DNA of 64,000 nt, taken from positions 1 through 64,000 of the forward strand of contig DATGGU010000172.1 of NCBI GenBank assembly GCA_035308365.1, read 5' to 3'. The DNA is from PALSA-505 sp035308365 (GTDB lineage Bacteria; Actinomycetota; Actinomycetes; Streptosporangiales; Streptosporangiaceae). Numbering within the stretch: the stretch's first letter is position 1; each line of letters starts with the position of its first letter. A model generated the notes under the pieces. The model worked only from the letters and a program-made list of their open reading frames with translations, was not told the origin of the DNA and ran no database searches. The translations under genes were made by a program, and so were the position numbers. Below, piece by piece: positions 1 to 8,170 of the stretch.

Positions 1-1
1 T

Positions 2-187
2 CCCCCGCCGGTGGCCATCTCCTCGATCGTCTTTCCCGATTTCACCGACTCGGCGGCGAAGGAGCCCTTCCGTGCCTTGCTGCCGGTTCTGGCCGGCACG
101 CTGATCATCCTCCTTCGTCCGGCGGCTCGTCCCCGACGATCATGCCGCCGCCACGCCGCCAGGTCAGGTAACGCCAGGACAGGTTGA
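2..187 (+). CDS. C-terminal end of an unidentified protein (partial)
   Basis: A reading frame open from the window edge ends at a TGA at 185-187. Its first forty residues look protein-like (a hydrophobic stretch LLPVLAGTLIILL, then a basic tail) but I recognise no family. The last 80 bases overlap the 3' end of the oppositely oriented NADH dehydrogenase, which is long for a convergent overlap, so the tail may be a read-through or the frame may be spurious. The upstream part lies outside the window. Confidence 0.3.
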   Translation, partial: PPPVAISSIVFPDFTDSAAKEPFRALLPVLAGTLIILLRPAARPRRSCRRHAARSGNARTG

Positions 188-1382
188 GCAGGGTCGAGAC
201 GCGGTTGCGGCTGCCCAGGATGTAGAAGATGTGCAGGCCCAGCCAGGCGAACCAGGCCAGGGTGCCGCGGATCCGGATCCCCTGCGGCAGGTCGACCACG
301 GCGCTGCGCCGCCCGATCGTGGCCATCAGGCCCTTGTCGTGGTAGCGGAACGGCTCGGTGGGCTGCCCGGCGGCCAGGTGCCTGATCTGCCGGGCGGCGT
401 GCTTGCCCTGCTGGATGGCCGGCTGGGCGAGCTGCGGCGCCGGGTCCTGCTCGGCCACGCCGATGTCGCCGATGGCGAAGATCCGGTCCTGGCCCTTCAC
501 CCGCAGGTCCGCCCCTGTGACGATGCGCCCGTTCCTGCCCTGCGGCAGGCCCCAGCCGGCGGCCGCCGCCGGGGCCGCCACTCCGGCCGCCCACACGGTG
601 ATGTCGCTGCGGAGTTCCTCGCCGCCTTCGAGGATCACCGAATGCGGGGTGACCTCGCGAATGGTGGTGTTCAGCCGGATGTCCACGCCGCGCTTGACCA
701 GCTGCCGGCGGGCGTACTCGCGCAGCGGGGCGCTGAACGGCGCGATCAGCTCGGGGCCCAGCTCGACCAGCCTGACCTGGACCCGGGCCGGGTCTATCTC
801 GGGGTAGGCGGCGGCGAGCGCGATGTTGCGCAGTTCGGCGAGGGTGCCGGCCACCTCGACGCCGGTCGCGCCGCCGCCGGCGATCGTGATCACCACGTCC
901 TCGCCGGGCCCGGCGACGCTCAGCCGCTCGAGGCCGGCCATCAGGTGGTCACGCAGCCTGATGGCGTCGCTGCGGGTGTACAGGGCCAGGCTGTTCTTGG
1001 CCGCGCCCTCGATGCCGAAGTAGGACGCCACCACGCCGGTGGCGATGACCAGGTAGTCGTAGTGAAGCTGGCCGCCATCGGCCAGCGTCACCCAGCGCGC
1101 CTGCGGGTCGATCGTCTTCAGCTCGCCCCGGCGGAACCGCACGCCGTACTTGCGGGTGAACCCCCTGGCCGGGTAGGCGATGTCGCCGGGGTTCAGCCCG
1201 GCCGTCGCGACCTGGTAGAGCAGCGGCTGGAAGGTGCTGTAGATGTTGTGGTCGACCAGCGTGACGTGCAGGCCGGCCCGGGCCAGGATGCGCATGCCGG
1301 ACAGCCCGGCGAAGCCCGCCCCCACGACCACCACGCTCGCGGCACCGGGTGCCTGCTGCCCACTCGTTTCCGCACTGACCAT
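105..1382 (-). CDS. ndh: Type II NADH dehydrogenase (NDH-2)
   Basis: 425-residue FAD/NAD(P)-dependent oxidoreductase, the usual NDH-2 length. It would oxidise NADH and reduce menaquinone at the inner face of the membrane without pumping protons. The FAD-binding Rossmann motif GAGFAGLSG is near residue 21, a second nucleotide-binding motif GGGATGVEVAG near 169, and the FAD-contacting AIGDIG motif near 300. The C-terminal 60 residues contain an aromatic, amphipathic stretch (WFAWLGLHIFYILGSRNR) typical of the membrane anchor. Start ATG at 1382; a purine-rich GGAGGTCCG lies just upstream on the coding strand. It stands alone, tail-to-tail with the partial frame at the window edge. Family assignment is firm; quinone specificity is inferred. 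Confidence 0.93.
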   Translation of the reverse strand: MVSAETSGQQAPGAASVVVVGAGFAGLSGMRILARAGLHVTLVDHNIYSTFQPLLYQVATAGLNPGDIAYPARGFTRKYGVRFRRGELKTIDPQARWVTLADGGQLHYDYLVIATGVVASYFGIEGAAKNSLALYTRSDAIRLRDHLMAGLERLSVAGPGEDVVITIAGGGATGVEVAGTLAELRNIALAAAYPEIDPARVQVRLVELGPELIAPFSAPLREYARRQLVKRGVDIRLNTTIREVTPHSVILEGGEELRSDITVWAAGVAAPAAAAGWGLPQGRNGRIVTGADLRVKGQDRIFAIGDIGVAEQDPAPQLAQPAIQQGKHAARQIRHLAAGQPTEPFRYHDKGLMATIGRRSAVVDLPQGIRIRGTLAWFAWLGLHIFYILGSRNRVSTLLNLSWRYLTWRRGGGMIVGDEPPDEGG

Positions 1383-1409
1383 CGGACCTCCGCCTCGGGT
1401 GGGGAACCG

Positions 1410-1787
1410 TCAGCTCCCGGTATACCCGCCTCGGGTGTCCACCTCCCCGTCGGGCTTGCCAGGCACCGCGTTGGCGACGTGGGAGACCCGGGTCCCGGTC
1501 CGGCCCTCGTCGTCGGTGGCTGCGATCTGGGTGGCCGGGGCGTCGGGCACGTCCCCTTGGGGCTGCGGCCCGCCCATCATGTCCCGCACCGCCTTGCCCG
1601 GCTCACCGGCCGCCGCACCTGGTGGCATGGCGGCAGAGCGCCGCTCCTCGCTGGCAGCCGGGTCCTGGCCGGCGTGGTGGCTGCTGCCGCTCACCGGCTC
1701 GTGCCGGCGCTGATTCACCCGTGGCCGGTGCCGGACGCCGTCCACCTCCTGTTCCCCGGCCGTCCCTCGTCCGTTCTCCTCACGCAT
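1410..1787 (-). CDS. Small hydrophilic hypothetical protein
   Basis: 125 residues, rich in Gly, Pro, Asp, Glu and Arg, with no hydrophobic segment and no recognised domain; probably disordered. The ATG at 1787 is preceded by CAGGGG at a suitable spacing and the frame begins only 20 bases after the WhiB gene on the same strand, so the two may be cotranscribed. In this base composition random long frames are common, so expression is uncertain. Confidence 0.42.
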   Translation of the reverse strand: MREENGRGTAGEQEVDGVRHRPRVNQRRHEPVSGSSHHAGQDPAASEERRSAAMPPGAAAGEPGKAVRDMMGGPQPQGDVPDAPATQIAATDDEGRTGTRVSHVANAVPGKPDGEVDTRGGYTGS

Positions 1788-1807
1788 GTGAAAACCCCTG
1801 TCAGCGG

Positions 1808-2101
1808 TTAACGGCGCGACGTGATGTAGCGGCGATGACGGACCTGCTTACGCCGTATCGCCCGCCGCTCGGTTTCGGTGGTGCCGCCCCAGACGCCGAA
1901 GTCCTGGCCGGTCTCCAAGGCGAATGCCAGGCACTCGTACCTGACCGGGCACCGGTCGCAGACCTCCTTTGCCTTGGCGAGCTGGCGTGCGGCAGGCCCG
2001 GCCGGGGTGATGGGGAAGAACAGCTCAGGGTCGCTGTGCCGGCACGCACCCCTGGCGGCCCAGTCCTGAGGCCTGGTCTTGCCGGTTTCCGTTGTGTACA
2101 T
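1808..2101 (-). CDS. WhiB-family iron-sulfur transcriptional regulator
   Basis: 97-residue WhiB-like protein with the four cluster-ligating cysteines at about 20, 48, 51 and 57 (C-x27-C-x2-C-x5-C) and the downstream turn GVWGG near residue 70, followed by a basic C-terminus (RRAIRRKQVRHRR) that contacts DNA. WhiB proteins bind a 4Fe-4S cluster, respond to nitric oxide or oxygen and act with the primary sigma factor. The sequence around the cysteines (DPELFFP, CDRCPVRYECL) is closest to the WhiB1/WblE subgroup from memory. I chose ATG 2101, which has GAGG five bases upstream; a GTG at 2107 would overlap that ribosome-binding site. The regulated genes cannot be seen here. Confidence 0.93.
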   Translation of the reverse strand: MYTTETGKTRPQDWAARGACRHSDPELFFPITPAGPAARQLAKAKEVCDRCPVRYECLAFALETGQDFGVWGGTTETERRAIRRKQVRHRRYITSRR

Positions 2102-2259
2102 CGTCACCTCGGATTTGCGGGTTTGCTCCGATATGGCTCCGGTGAACCCGGCTGCTGCCCAGAACGCGCCGAAGTACTCATGTACCGCGCAGCAAAATCC
2201 GCTGAGCCCGGATGAAATCCCGCAGGCCGGGTAATCGTCCTGCTGGAGGCAGTCTGACG

Positions 2260-2583
2260 ATGATTCTCACCACCCGCCGGCAGCACCGGATCCTGTCGGC
2301 GATGTACAGCTCACTGCGCCGGTCGGATCCTCGCATGGTGGCCACCTTCCTGATGTTCACCCGGCTGACCAGCGACGAAGCCATACCTCCGGTCGAACGG
2401 ATCAAGGCCGGCCCGCGGCGCTGGTTTCGCAACCTGACCCGCCATGCCGCCCTGCGCTGGCGGCGGGCCACCAGCGGGCCGGGGCCCGGCCTTCGCCGGG
2501 CGGTGGGCTGCCTCCTGTTCTGGCCGGCCGCGGCCGCGGCCATGTACGCGGTCACGCTCGTGGTGGCCCAGGGCGGCCGCTGA
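2260..2583 (+). CDS. DUF3040-like small membrane protein
   Basis: 107-residue protein beginning MILTTRRQHRILSAMYSSLR, followed by RSDPRMVATFLMFTRL. The pattern (helix, then RSDPR, then a Thr-Phe turn) matches DUF3040 proteins and its apparent paralogue at 39767 (RSDPRLASWLTTFT). One C-terminal transmembrane helix (LLFWPAAAAAMYAVTLVV) is visible. The ATG at 2260 has CTGGAGG about eleven bases upstream, which is why I prefer it to the longer frame from 2212. DUF3040 proteins are actinobacterial membrane proteins of unknown function, often stress-associated. It lies just upstream of the sigma factor, on the same strand. Confidence 0.75.
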   Translation: MILTTRRQHRILSAMYSSLRRSDPRMVATFLMFTRLTSDEAIPPVERIKAGPRRWFRNLTRHAALRWRRATSGPGPGLRRAVGCLLFWPAAAAAMYAVTLVVAQGGR

Positions 2584-2643
2584 TCCGCCGCTGATCAGCC
2601 GCGCTCTGGCCGCTGCTGCGCGGGGCTCCCAGGAAATTCACAT

Positions 2644-2667
2644 GTTTGGTTTCTGACAGGCGGGCAC
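2644..2667 (+). promoter_or_regulatory. Candidate SigB/SigF-type promoter of the sigma factor gene
   Basis: GTTT at 2644-2647, fourteen bases, then GGGCAC at 2662-2667, about 40 bases before the sigma factor ATG. This resembles the actinobacterial SigB/SigF consensus (GTTT or GNNT, 14-17 bases, GGGTAT). It would make the sigma gene self-activating. Seen by eye only; similar elements recur in this window. Confidence 0.45.
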
Positions 2668-2708
2668 AACTCCCGACGCCAACGGACGTTTCTGCGGCGG
2701 GAGATGTG

Positions 2709-3539
2709 ATGACCACGACGGTTTCACGGATCGGCGGGACCCAGGCGCAGCAGCTGGAGGGGCTCGACGATCTGGAACTGCTGGAGACGATGCAGGCGCT
2801 GCCGAAGGGAAGCGGGGAACGCGCCGCGGCGTGCGACATCCTGGTGAGCAGGTACACCAAGCTCGTCCGGTCGTGTGTCCGCCGGTACTCCGACAGCCCG
2901 GAACCGACCGAGGACCTGATGCAGGTCGGGTACGTCGGCCTGCTCAAGGCGATCAACAACTTCAATCCGGTGTTCGGCACCAGCCTGTCGGCCTATGCCC
3001 AGCCGTGCATCACCGGCGAGATCAAGCGGCACTTCCGGGACAAGCGCTGGCAGGTGCACGTTCGCCGGGCAGCCCAGGAACTGCTTCTCGAAGTACGCGC
3101 GGCCAGCGAAACGCTCACCCAGCAACTGGGCAGGGAGCCGACCGACGCCGAACTGGCCGGCCATCTCGGGGTCAGTGAGAGCGAGCTGTCGGAAGCGCGC
3201 CGGGCCGATGTCGTGTTCCACGTCTACTCACTCGACGCGCCGCTGTCCGAGCGGGAGGAAAGCAGCGAGCTGGCCGAGGTGCTGGGCACCGATGACCCGG
3301 GGGTCGAGCACACGCTCGACATGGAGGCCGTCACGACGCACTGGAGCGAACTGCCGGTGCGGGAGCAGCGCATCCTGCTGCTGCGCTTCTACGGCAACCT
3401 GACCCAGGCCGAGATCGGCGAGCGCCTCGGGATCTCCCAGATGCACGTGTCACGACTGCTGGCCAGGGCGCTCGGCTACCTGCGCGAGTGTCTCACGGGC
3501 CGGGATCAAGATTCCGCGGACACCGCAGTCGCGGGCTGA
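2709..3539 (+). CDS. SigB/SigF/SigG-family RNA polymerase sigma factor
   Basis: 276-residue group 3 sigma factor. Region 2 carries DLMQVGYVGLLKAINNF (core binding and -10 contact, near residue 69), region 3 the QLGREPTDAELAGHLGVS segment, and region 4 a helix-turn-helix (TQAEIGERLGISQMHVSRLL) near 233. Such sigma factors direct general-stress or sporulation genes and are held by RsbW-type anti-sigma ATPases. I start at ATG 2709, with GGGAG six bases upstream; an upstream in-frame start at 2646 has no ribosome-binding site. No anti-sigma gene is adjacent, but two RsbW-like ATPases (8742 and 39086) and two STAS antagonists lie in the window. Confidence 0.93.
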   Translation: MTTTVSRIGGTQAQQLEGLDDLELLETMQALPKGSGERAAACDILVSRYTKLVRSCVRRYSDSPEPTEDLMQVGYVGLLKAINNFNPVFGTSLSAYAQPCITGEIKRHFRDKRWQVHVRRAAQELLLEVRAASETLTQQLGREPTDAELAGHLGVSESELSEARRADVVFHVYSLDAPLSEREESSELAEVLGTDDPGVEHTLDMEAVTTHWSELPVREQRILLLRFYGNLTQAEIGERLGISQMHVSRLLARALGYLRECLTGRDQDSADTAVAG

Positions 3540-3579
3540 CCCGCGCTCAAATGGAAAGATCACGAGAAGAGGCGACGAG

Positions 3580-3972
3580 ATGAAAACCGCCACTGGACTC
3601 ACCTTAATAGCGATCGGCGCGATTCTCGCCTTCGCCGTCACGACCAACACATCGGTGTTCAACCTGCACGTCGCTGGTTACGTGATCATTCTGGTCGGGC
3701 TGGCTGGCCTGCTGATCCCGCGCCGCCGGTATGCCTCGCTCAGCAGGCGTCTGGTGACCCGGCGGACCAGGTCGTGGCCGACCGGCTCGGTGGTGGAGAC
3801 CGAGGAGACCAGCCTGCCGCCCTACGTGGTCACCAACCACGGCGAGGGGGCCGATCAGGCTGGCCTGCCGACCGTGCCGAGCATCCCGGCCGACCCGACC
3901 GTCCGGGCCGTCATGACGCCGGGTGAGATGCCCCGGGATTCTGAGGTCGTCGAGCAGCTTCGGGACGACTAG
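3580..3972 (+). CDS. Small membrane protein, DUF6458-like
   Basis: 130 residues: two N-terminal transmembrane helices (TGLTLIAIGAILAFAV and VAGYVIILVGLAGLLI) joined by a short extracytoplasmic turn, then a basic stretch RRRYASLSRR and an acidic, probably disordered cytoplasmic tail. The helical hairpin resembles the DUF6458 family. The start has an AGAAGAGGCGACGAG leader. It is 40 bases downstream of the sigma factor gene and in the same direction, so probably cotranscribed or coregulated. No function is known. Confidence 0.7.
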   Translation: MKTATGLTLIAIGAILAFAVTTNTSVFNLHVAGYVIILVGLAGLLIPRRRYASLSRRLVTRRTRSWPTGSVVETEETSLPPYVVTNHGEGADQAGLPTVPSIPADPTVRAVMTPGEMPRDSEVVEQLRDD

Positions 3973-4003
3973 CCCGCAGACCCGCTGGCGTTTGCCTCGG
4001 CAA

Positions 4004-4025
4004 AAGACACGATATAACGTGTCTT
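4004..4025. promoter_or_regulatory. 22-base inverted repeat between two membrane-protein genes
   Basis: AAGACACG and CGTGTCTT flank a six-base AT-rich spacer (ATATAA), a perfect 8-base dyad 32 bases upstream of the next ATG. It has the look of a repressor operator; as RNA it is also a weak hairpin without a long T run. Function undecided. Confidence 0.4.
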
Positions 4026-4057
4026 AGGTTCGGAGACGGGACATTTGGAGGCCTGTC

Positions 4058-4327
4058 ATGCTCTTCATCATCATCATGTGGGCGATCGTCGGGCTGGTGG
4101 TCGGCGGGCTTGGCCGGCTGCTGGTCCCGGGCCGCAACACGATTGGAATCGCGCTGACGATCCTGATCGGCATCGTGGGAGCGATCGCGGGCGGCTCGGT
4201 CACCCGCGCCCTGATGGGAGCCGGGCACGACGTCGTTTCATTCATCGTCTCGCTGGTCATCGCCGCGATCCTGGTCGCCGCGGTCAGCGGTCCGCAGCGG
4301 CTGCGGGCGCGCCGCCGCTGGCGTTAG
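4058..4327 (+). CDS. GlsB/YeaQ/YmgE-family membrane protein
   Basis: 89-residue protein made of three hydrophobic helices with glycine-rich faces (GLVVGGLGRLLVPGRNTIGI, then IGIVGAIAGG, then VSFIVSLVIAAILVAAV) and a basic end. This is the classic transglycosylase-associated/GlsB pattern, a small envelope-stress membrane protein with no enzymatic activity shown. Start ATG 4058 with GGAGG five to six bases upstream. Its stop abuts the stop of the convergent LapA gene with no spacing. Confidence 0.85.
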   Translation: MLFIIIMWAIVGLVVGGLGRLLVPGRNTIGIALTILIGIVGAIAGGSVTRALMGAGHDVVSFIVSLVIAAILVAAVSGPQRLRARRRWR

Positions 4328-4798
4328 TCAAGCCTGGCTGCCCGGCTGGCCGGGCTGGTCGCCTGGTGGGGCGGCACCCTGCGGTACGGACTGCCGGGTG
4401 GTATCGATCCGGCGGTGACGGTGGGCGGCCCGGCGGAGCTGGATGATCCGCCCGGAGGCCGGGATCGTCACGAGCAGCGCACCGGCGACGGCCGCCAGCA
4501 GCAAGGCCACACCTAGCGGCAACCGCCCGTGGGCACCGAAATAGCCGATGCTGGCTTCCTGCCCGTTCTCCAGGATGAAGACGAGCAGAAGCAGCAGCAC
4601 AATGGCGGACACGGTCAGCCCAACCCAGACACCACCCAGCCTGGTGCGGCGCAGCCGGTGGTGCGCGGGCGCTGAGGCGCCCGGGCGTGGCCGGGCGGTG
4701 GATACCGGTACCTGCGGCCCGGCCGCGGGGATGGTGCCCTGGCCGTCCTGAGGCTCCGTGGGCTGCGGCAATCCCCCCATGTCCTGTGGTGATGTCAT
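4328..4798 (-). CDS. LapA-domain membrane protein
   Basis: 156 residues: a proline-rich cytoplasmic N-terminus of about 50 residues, then two transmembrane helices (VGLTVSAIVLLLLLVFILEN and VALLLAAVAGALLVTI) separated by a short loop containing NGQEASIGYFG, then a basic and proline-rich tail. The Glu-Asn-containing end of helix 1 and following loop are typical of the LapA (DUF1049) domain. In proteobacteria LapA takes part in lipopolysaccharide assembly; in actinomycetes the role is unknown. ATG 4798 follows GGAGGGGAG. Divergent from the universal stress protein gene. Confidence 0.8.
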   Translation of the reverse strand: MTSPQDMGGLPQPTEPQDGQGTIPAAGPQVPVSTARPRPGASAPAHHRLRRTRLGGVWVGLTVSAIVLLLLLVFILENGQEASIGYFGAHGRLPLGVALLLAAVAGALLVTIPASGRIIQLRRAAHRHRRIDTTRQSVPQGAAPPGDQPGQPGSQA

Positions 4799-4908
4799 CG
4801 GCTACTCCCCTCCGCCGGCCGGCGGCCCGGCGGCTGTTCCTGCCTGACCTGCAGCCATGCCTGTGTGGCGCGGTTGCGGCCAAGGCATCCCACCTCTACC
4901 CGCTGAAA

Positions 4909-4923
4909 CACGTTCGGAACGTG
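4909..4923. promoter_or_regulatory. 15-base perfect palindrome upstream of lapA and usp
   Basis: CACGTTC-G-GAACGTG: seven-base arms around one central base, in the 286-base divergent region between the LapA gene and the universal stress gene. Odd-length perfect dyads of this size are typical operators. The rest of the region (4799-5084) holds one candidate promoter and no gene. Confidence 0.45.
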
Positions 4924-4949
4924 CGGCCGGCCGTGGATGCCGGCAGGGC

Positions 4950-4974
4950 GTTTGGGGTGGCCGGCTCAGGGCAG
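4950..4974 (+). promoter_or_regulatory. Candidate SigB/SigF-type promoter for the universal stress gene
   Basis: GTTT at 4950-4953, fifteen bases, GGGCAG at 4969-4974; about 110 bases before the usp start. It lies 26 bases after the palindrome at 4909, so a regulator there could act on it. Confidence 0.35.
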
Positions 4975-5084
4975 ACGACGCCTCGAACACGCGATGAGAC
5001 GGGCCGGCCGGGACAGGCAAGGGTGCGGCGAATCCACGGCCACCGACGGCAGACCGCCACCTGACCGGAGAGGGGAGTGGACAG

Positions 5085-5531
5085 ATGCCCCAGTCACAGG
5101 CCGTTCTGGTTGGCGTGGACGACTCCGGTGCTTCACCTGCGGCCATCGCGCTGGCGGCGCAGGAAGCAAACTACCGGAGGGCACCGCTTGTCGTGGTCCG
5201 CGCCTACAGCGGCGAACGGCCACTCGGTGCGTCCGCGGTGCGGCGGCTGTCGGTCATTCGCACGGCGGAGGACGAGCGGGCCGAGGCCGAGTCATACCTG
5301 CGTGCGGCGATCCGTGAGGTACTCGGTGACCAGGCGGACGGCGTCGAAGTGCTCACCGTGCTCGGCCTGGCGGGCCGCAAGATCGTGGAGACGGCTCAGC
5401 GGATCAACGCCCAGCTCATCGTGCTCGCCACCAGGGACAGCCCGTCGCTGCTCGGGACCGTGAGCCAGTACGTGCTGCGCAAGGCCCCCTGCCCGGTGCT
5501 GGTCGTGCCCGCCCACCGGCCGGTGCTCTGA
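5085..5531 (+). CDS. Universal stress protein (UspA family)
   Basis: 148-residue single-domain Usp. The N-terminal strand ILVGVDDSG equivalent (VLVGVDDSGASPAAIALAAQ) and the C-terminal ATP-loop region (LIVLATRDSPSLLGTVSQYV) are present. The usual loop G-x2-G-x9-G-S/T is incomplete: the first glycines are replaced in ATRDSPSLLG, so ATP binding is doubtful. Ends with CPVLVVP as in the family. ATG 5085 has GGAGAGGGGAG upstream. Stress-induced cytosolic protein; partners unknown. Confidence 0.9.
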   Translation: MPQSQAVLVGVDDSGASPAAIALAAQEANYRRAPLVVVRAYSGERPLGASAVRRLSVIRTAEDERAEAESYLRAAIREVLGDQADGVEVLTVLGLAGRKIVETAQRINAQLIVLATRDSPSLLGTVSQYVLRKAPCPVLVVPAHRPVL

Positions 5532-5550
5532 CCCGCAGGGCCCGGCCGGC

Positions 5551-7452
5551 TCAGGGCACGGCCTTGTCCGCTTGCACGGCCACCATGGTGAGGTCGTCGC
5601 GGAACTTGTTGCGGCAGAATTCCTCGACCAGCTCCCGCACGCCAGCGACCAGAGCCTCTGGCGGCTTCCCGGCCAGCGCGGCGAGCTCGTCGCTGAGCCG
5701 GTCCTCGAAGTACACCATGTCCGGGCCGCAGGCGCTGGTCAGCCCGTCGGTGAACAGGAACAGCGCCTCACCCGGTTCCAGCGCGATCCGCTGGATGGCC
5801 GGCTCGGCATCGGCGAATATGCCGAGCGGCAGCCCGCCGCCGTCCAGCCCGCGAATCCGCCCGTCCGGCCTGACCACCATGGGCGCCGGGTGGCCGGCGC
5901 TGCCGATCTCGACCTGCAGCAGGCCATCGAGCCACCGCAGGTGAGCCACGATGGCGGTGACGAACCGGCCGCCGAAATCCTCGGCGAGCATGATCTCGTT
6001 CGTCCCCTGCAGCACGGCGGCCGGGCCGGCCTCCAGGTGCGCGAATGCCCGGATGCAATGCCGTGCGGCAGCCGAAACGGACGCGGCGTCCTGGCCACGT
6101 CCGCAGACGTCACCAATCGCCAGCCCCCAGCCGTCCCGGGCCGGGTAGACGTCGTAGAAGTCGGCGCCGACGTCCGCCTCGGTCGTGGCGGCGATGTGGG
6201 TGGCGGCGATCAGCGTGCCTGGGATCTGCTTCACCTGCCGCGGCAGCAGGCTGGCCTGCAGCGCGTCGGCGACGTCGGTGCGGCGGCGGAACAGCCGGTC
6301 GATCCTGATCGCCAGGGCGAGGTGCTCGCCCAGATCCTCGATCAGGCCGACATCGGCCATCGTGAAGTGCCCCCGGGTTGATGGCGCGGCCAGCGTCAGC
6401 ACCCCGTAGCTCCGCTCGCCGTCCGACAGTGGGACGCACAGCAGCGAGGTCGTCCCGAGCCGCATCATCAGCGGTATGCCGTCCGGGCCGTCGCCCAGCA
6501 TCCCGGTGTCCTCGGCGTGCGCGACGAGCAGCGCGCTGCCCGACTCGTGTACCTGCGACGGCGCCGAGCCCGGCTGCGGGTCGAGCGAGGCCGCCGTGCG
6601 GGCCAGCTCTTCCGCCTGCTGGGTGTCCGGCCCGGCCACCGTCTGCCGCCGCAGCCGCTTGTCCCGCTCCAGGTCGACAATGACCCAGGCGCCGAGTTCC
6701 CTGGCCAGCAGGCGGGCGTACTGCTGGACCGCGACCTGCTCGCTGTAGGTGATGTTCTCCAGCAGGATCCTGGTCGCCGAGGTCAGCAGGTCCAGCCGGC
6801 GGGTCATCTCCCTGACCACCCCGGCCTGCTGACCGTCAGGCTTGCCGTTCTTGCCCATCTTGCCCTGGCGGCGCTCCGGCTTGCCCGCCGGGCGGCTACC
6901 CGGGTCGGCCAGCACGATGAGCTGGCCGGCGTCCCCCCTGCTGCTCATCGGCCGCACCGTGAGCATGCAGCCGGCCGTTCCCTCTCCGGCCAGCAGCGGG
7001 CAGCTCACCCGCTGGGTCTCGCCGGTGCGCAGCGCCGCGGCGAGCTGCGTCTGCACGGCAGCCCTGGCCGGCAGGTCCACGAACGCCGTGAACAGCTTGC
7101 CGGTCGGGTATCCCGGCCCCGAGCCAAGGATCTCCCCGGCCGCCGAGTTGACCCGCCGGACCGTCCCGTCCCGGTCGAGCAGGAACAACGGCACCGGCGC
7201 CTGCTGAAACAGCGAATGCAGCAGCCGCCGCTCGGCATGCAGGGCACCGGAGGCACCACCCTCGTCACCGCCCGCACCTTGTTCACCGGCGCTGGTCAGG
7301 GCCTCAACGGCCGCATCGAGCTCGGTTAGCGCGGCGTGCAGGAGCGAATGCGGATCCGCTCCCTGCAGCGCCGCGGCCTGCCGGAGAGCATCCGTCCGCG
7401 CCCGCAGGGCAGCGACCTCATCACCCGCATTCTGGCCGCCGGACTTATTCAC
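5551..7452 (-). CDS. PAS-GAF-PP2C (SpoIIE-type) serine phosphatase
   Basis: 633 residues. A coiled N-terminus is followed by a PAS domain (about 75-190, LFQQAPVPLFLLDRDGTVRR), a GAF domain (about 225-400) and a SpoIIE-type PP2C domain (about 410-630) with metal-binding motifs VGADFYDVY, AIGDVCGRG and FTDGLTSA. Such proteins (RsbU class) dephosphorylate STAS anti-anti-sigma factors and so release sigma factors. GTG start at 7452, three bases after the stop of the GAF-ANTAR gene and without an evident ribosome-binding site, so translation is probably coupled. It closes a three-gene unit STAS, GAF-ANTAR, PP2C. Confidence 0.9.
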   Translation of the reverse strand: MNKSGGQNAGDEVAALRARTDALRQAAALQGADPHSLLHAALTELDAAVEALTSAGEQGAGGDEGGASGALHAERRLLHSLFQQAPVPLFLLDRDGTVRRVNSAAGEILGSGPGYPTGKLFTAFVDLPARAAVQTQLAAALRTGETQRVSCPLLAGEGTAGCMLTVRPMSSRGDAGQLIVLADPGSRPAGKPERRQGKMGKNGKPDGQQAGVVREMTRRLDLLTSATRILLENITYSEQVAVQQYARLLARELGAWVIVDLERDKRLRRQTVAGPDTQQAEELARTAASLDPQPGSAPSQVHESGSALLVAHAEDTGMLGDGPDGIPLMMRLGTTSLLCVPLSDGERSYGVLTLAAPSTRGHFTMADVGLIEDLGEHLALAIRIDRLFRRRTDVADALQASLLPRQVKQIPGTLIAATHIAATTEADVGADFYDVYPARDGWGLAIGDVCGRGQDAASVSAAARHCIRAFAHLEAGPAAVLQGTNEIMLAEDFGGRFVTAIVAHLRWLDGLLQVEIGSAGHPAPMVVRPDGRIRGLDGGGLPLGIFADAEPAIQRIALEPGEALFLFTDGLTSACGPDMVYFEDRLSDELAALAGKPPEALVAGVRELVEEFCRNKFRDDLTMVAVQADKAVP

Positions 7453-7455
7453 TAT

Positions 7456-8157
7456 TTACACTTTCCGCTGATCGACGGTGCCGGCCGCGACGACGCTGGC
7501 AGCGATATCGGCGACCCTGACGTTGCGCTGCTGCGAGATCCGGCGCAGCCACCGCATGGCCTCGTCCGCGTCGCAGCCGAGCGCCTGCATGAGCATCCCC
7601 CTGGCCTGGTCGACCACCGTCCTGGACTCGGCCGCGGCCTGCAACTGCAGCGCGATGCGTTGCGCGTCACTGTAGTCCGCCGCGTTACCCACCACCGTAC
7701 GCCCGTAGGCGATCAGGAGTTCGGCCAGGTCGAGCTGGCTGGACTCCAGCGTCCGCGGCCGGGCGCTGAACAGCGACAGCGTGACGGCCCCATGATCATG
7801 CCGCGATGCCAGGGTCATCGAGCAGCGCACGCCCTCGCGCAGCGCCACGTCGCTGTACTCGGGCCAGCGGGTTTCGGTCAGTGCGTCGGGGCAGCCCACC
7901 GGCTCGCCGCCGGACAGCGCGTCGAGCACCGGCCCGCGGCCGGCGCTGAGCTGCGTGTCGATCAACTCCGGCAGATCGGGATGGCTGGCGACCAGCGCTT
8001 GCAGCTCCCGGTCGCGCCACAGGCCGGCGATGGCACCCGAGCACGCCCGCACCTGGCGGGTGGCCAGGATCACCAGCCGGTTCAGCGACCGCGGCTGTGA
8101 TGCGTTCGCCAGGCTCAGCAGACTGACCGTCTCCTGGGCCAGCTCCGAACCGGACAT
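7456..8157 (-). CDS. GAF-ANTAR regulatory protein
   Basis: 233 residues: GAF-like sensor (about 15-150) and a C-terminal ANTAR RNA-binding domain (about 165-225) with the family pattern of three helices, RTVVDQARGMLMQALGCDAD and then MRWLRRISQQRNVRVADIA. ANTAR proteins bind paired hexaloop hairpins in transcripts and block termination. A longer frame begins inside the STAS gene; I use ATG 8157, 13 bases after the STAS stop. The target RNA is not obvious, although several hairpin leaders occur in this window. Confidence 0.85.
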   Translation of the reverse strand: MSGSELAQETVSLLSLANASQPRSLNRLVILATRQVRACSGAIAGLWRDRELQALVASHPDLPELIDTQLSAGRGPVLDALSGGEPVGCPDALTETRWPEYSDVALREGVRCSMTLASRHDHGAVTLSLFSARPRTLESSQLDLAELLIAYGRTVVGNAADYSDAQRIALQLQAAAESRTVVDQARGMLMQALGCDADEAMRWLRRISQQRNVRVADIAASVVAAGTVDQRKV

Positions 8158-8170
8158 CAGCGCGCGGCTT

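Noticed and set aside
2178..2555. Minus-strand 125-codon frame overlapping the DUF3040-like gene
   Set aside because: The plus-strand frame has a ribosome-binding site, a transmembrane helix and a paralogue at 39767; the minus frame has none of these.
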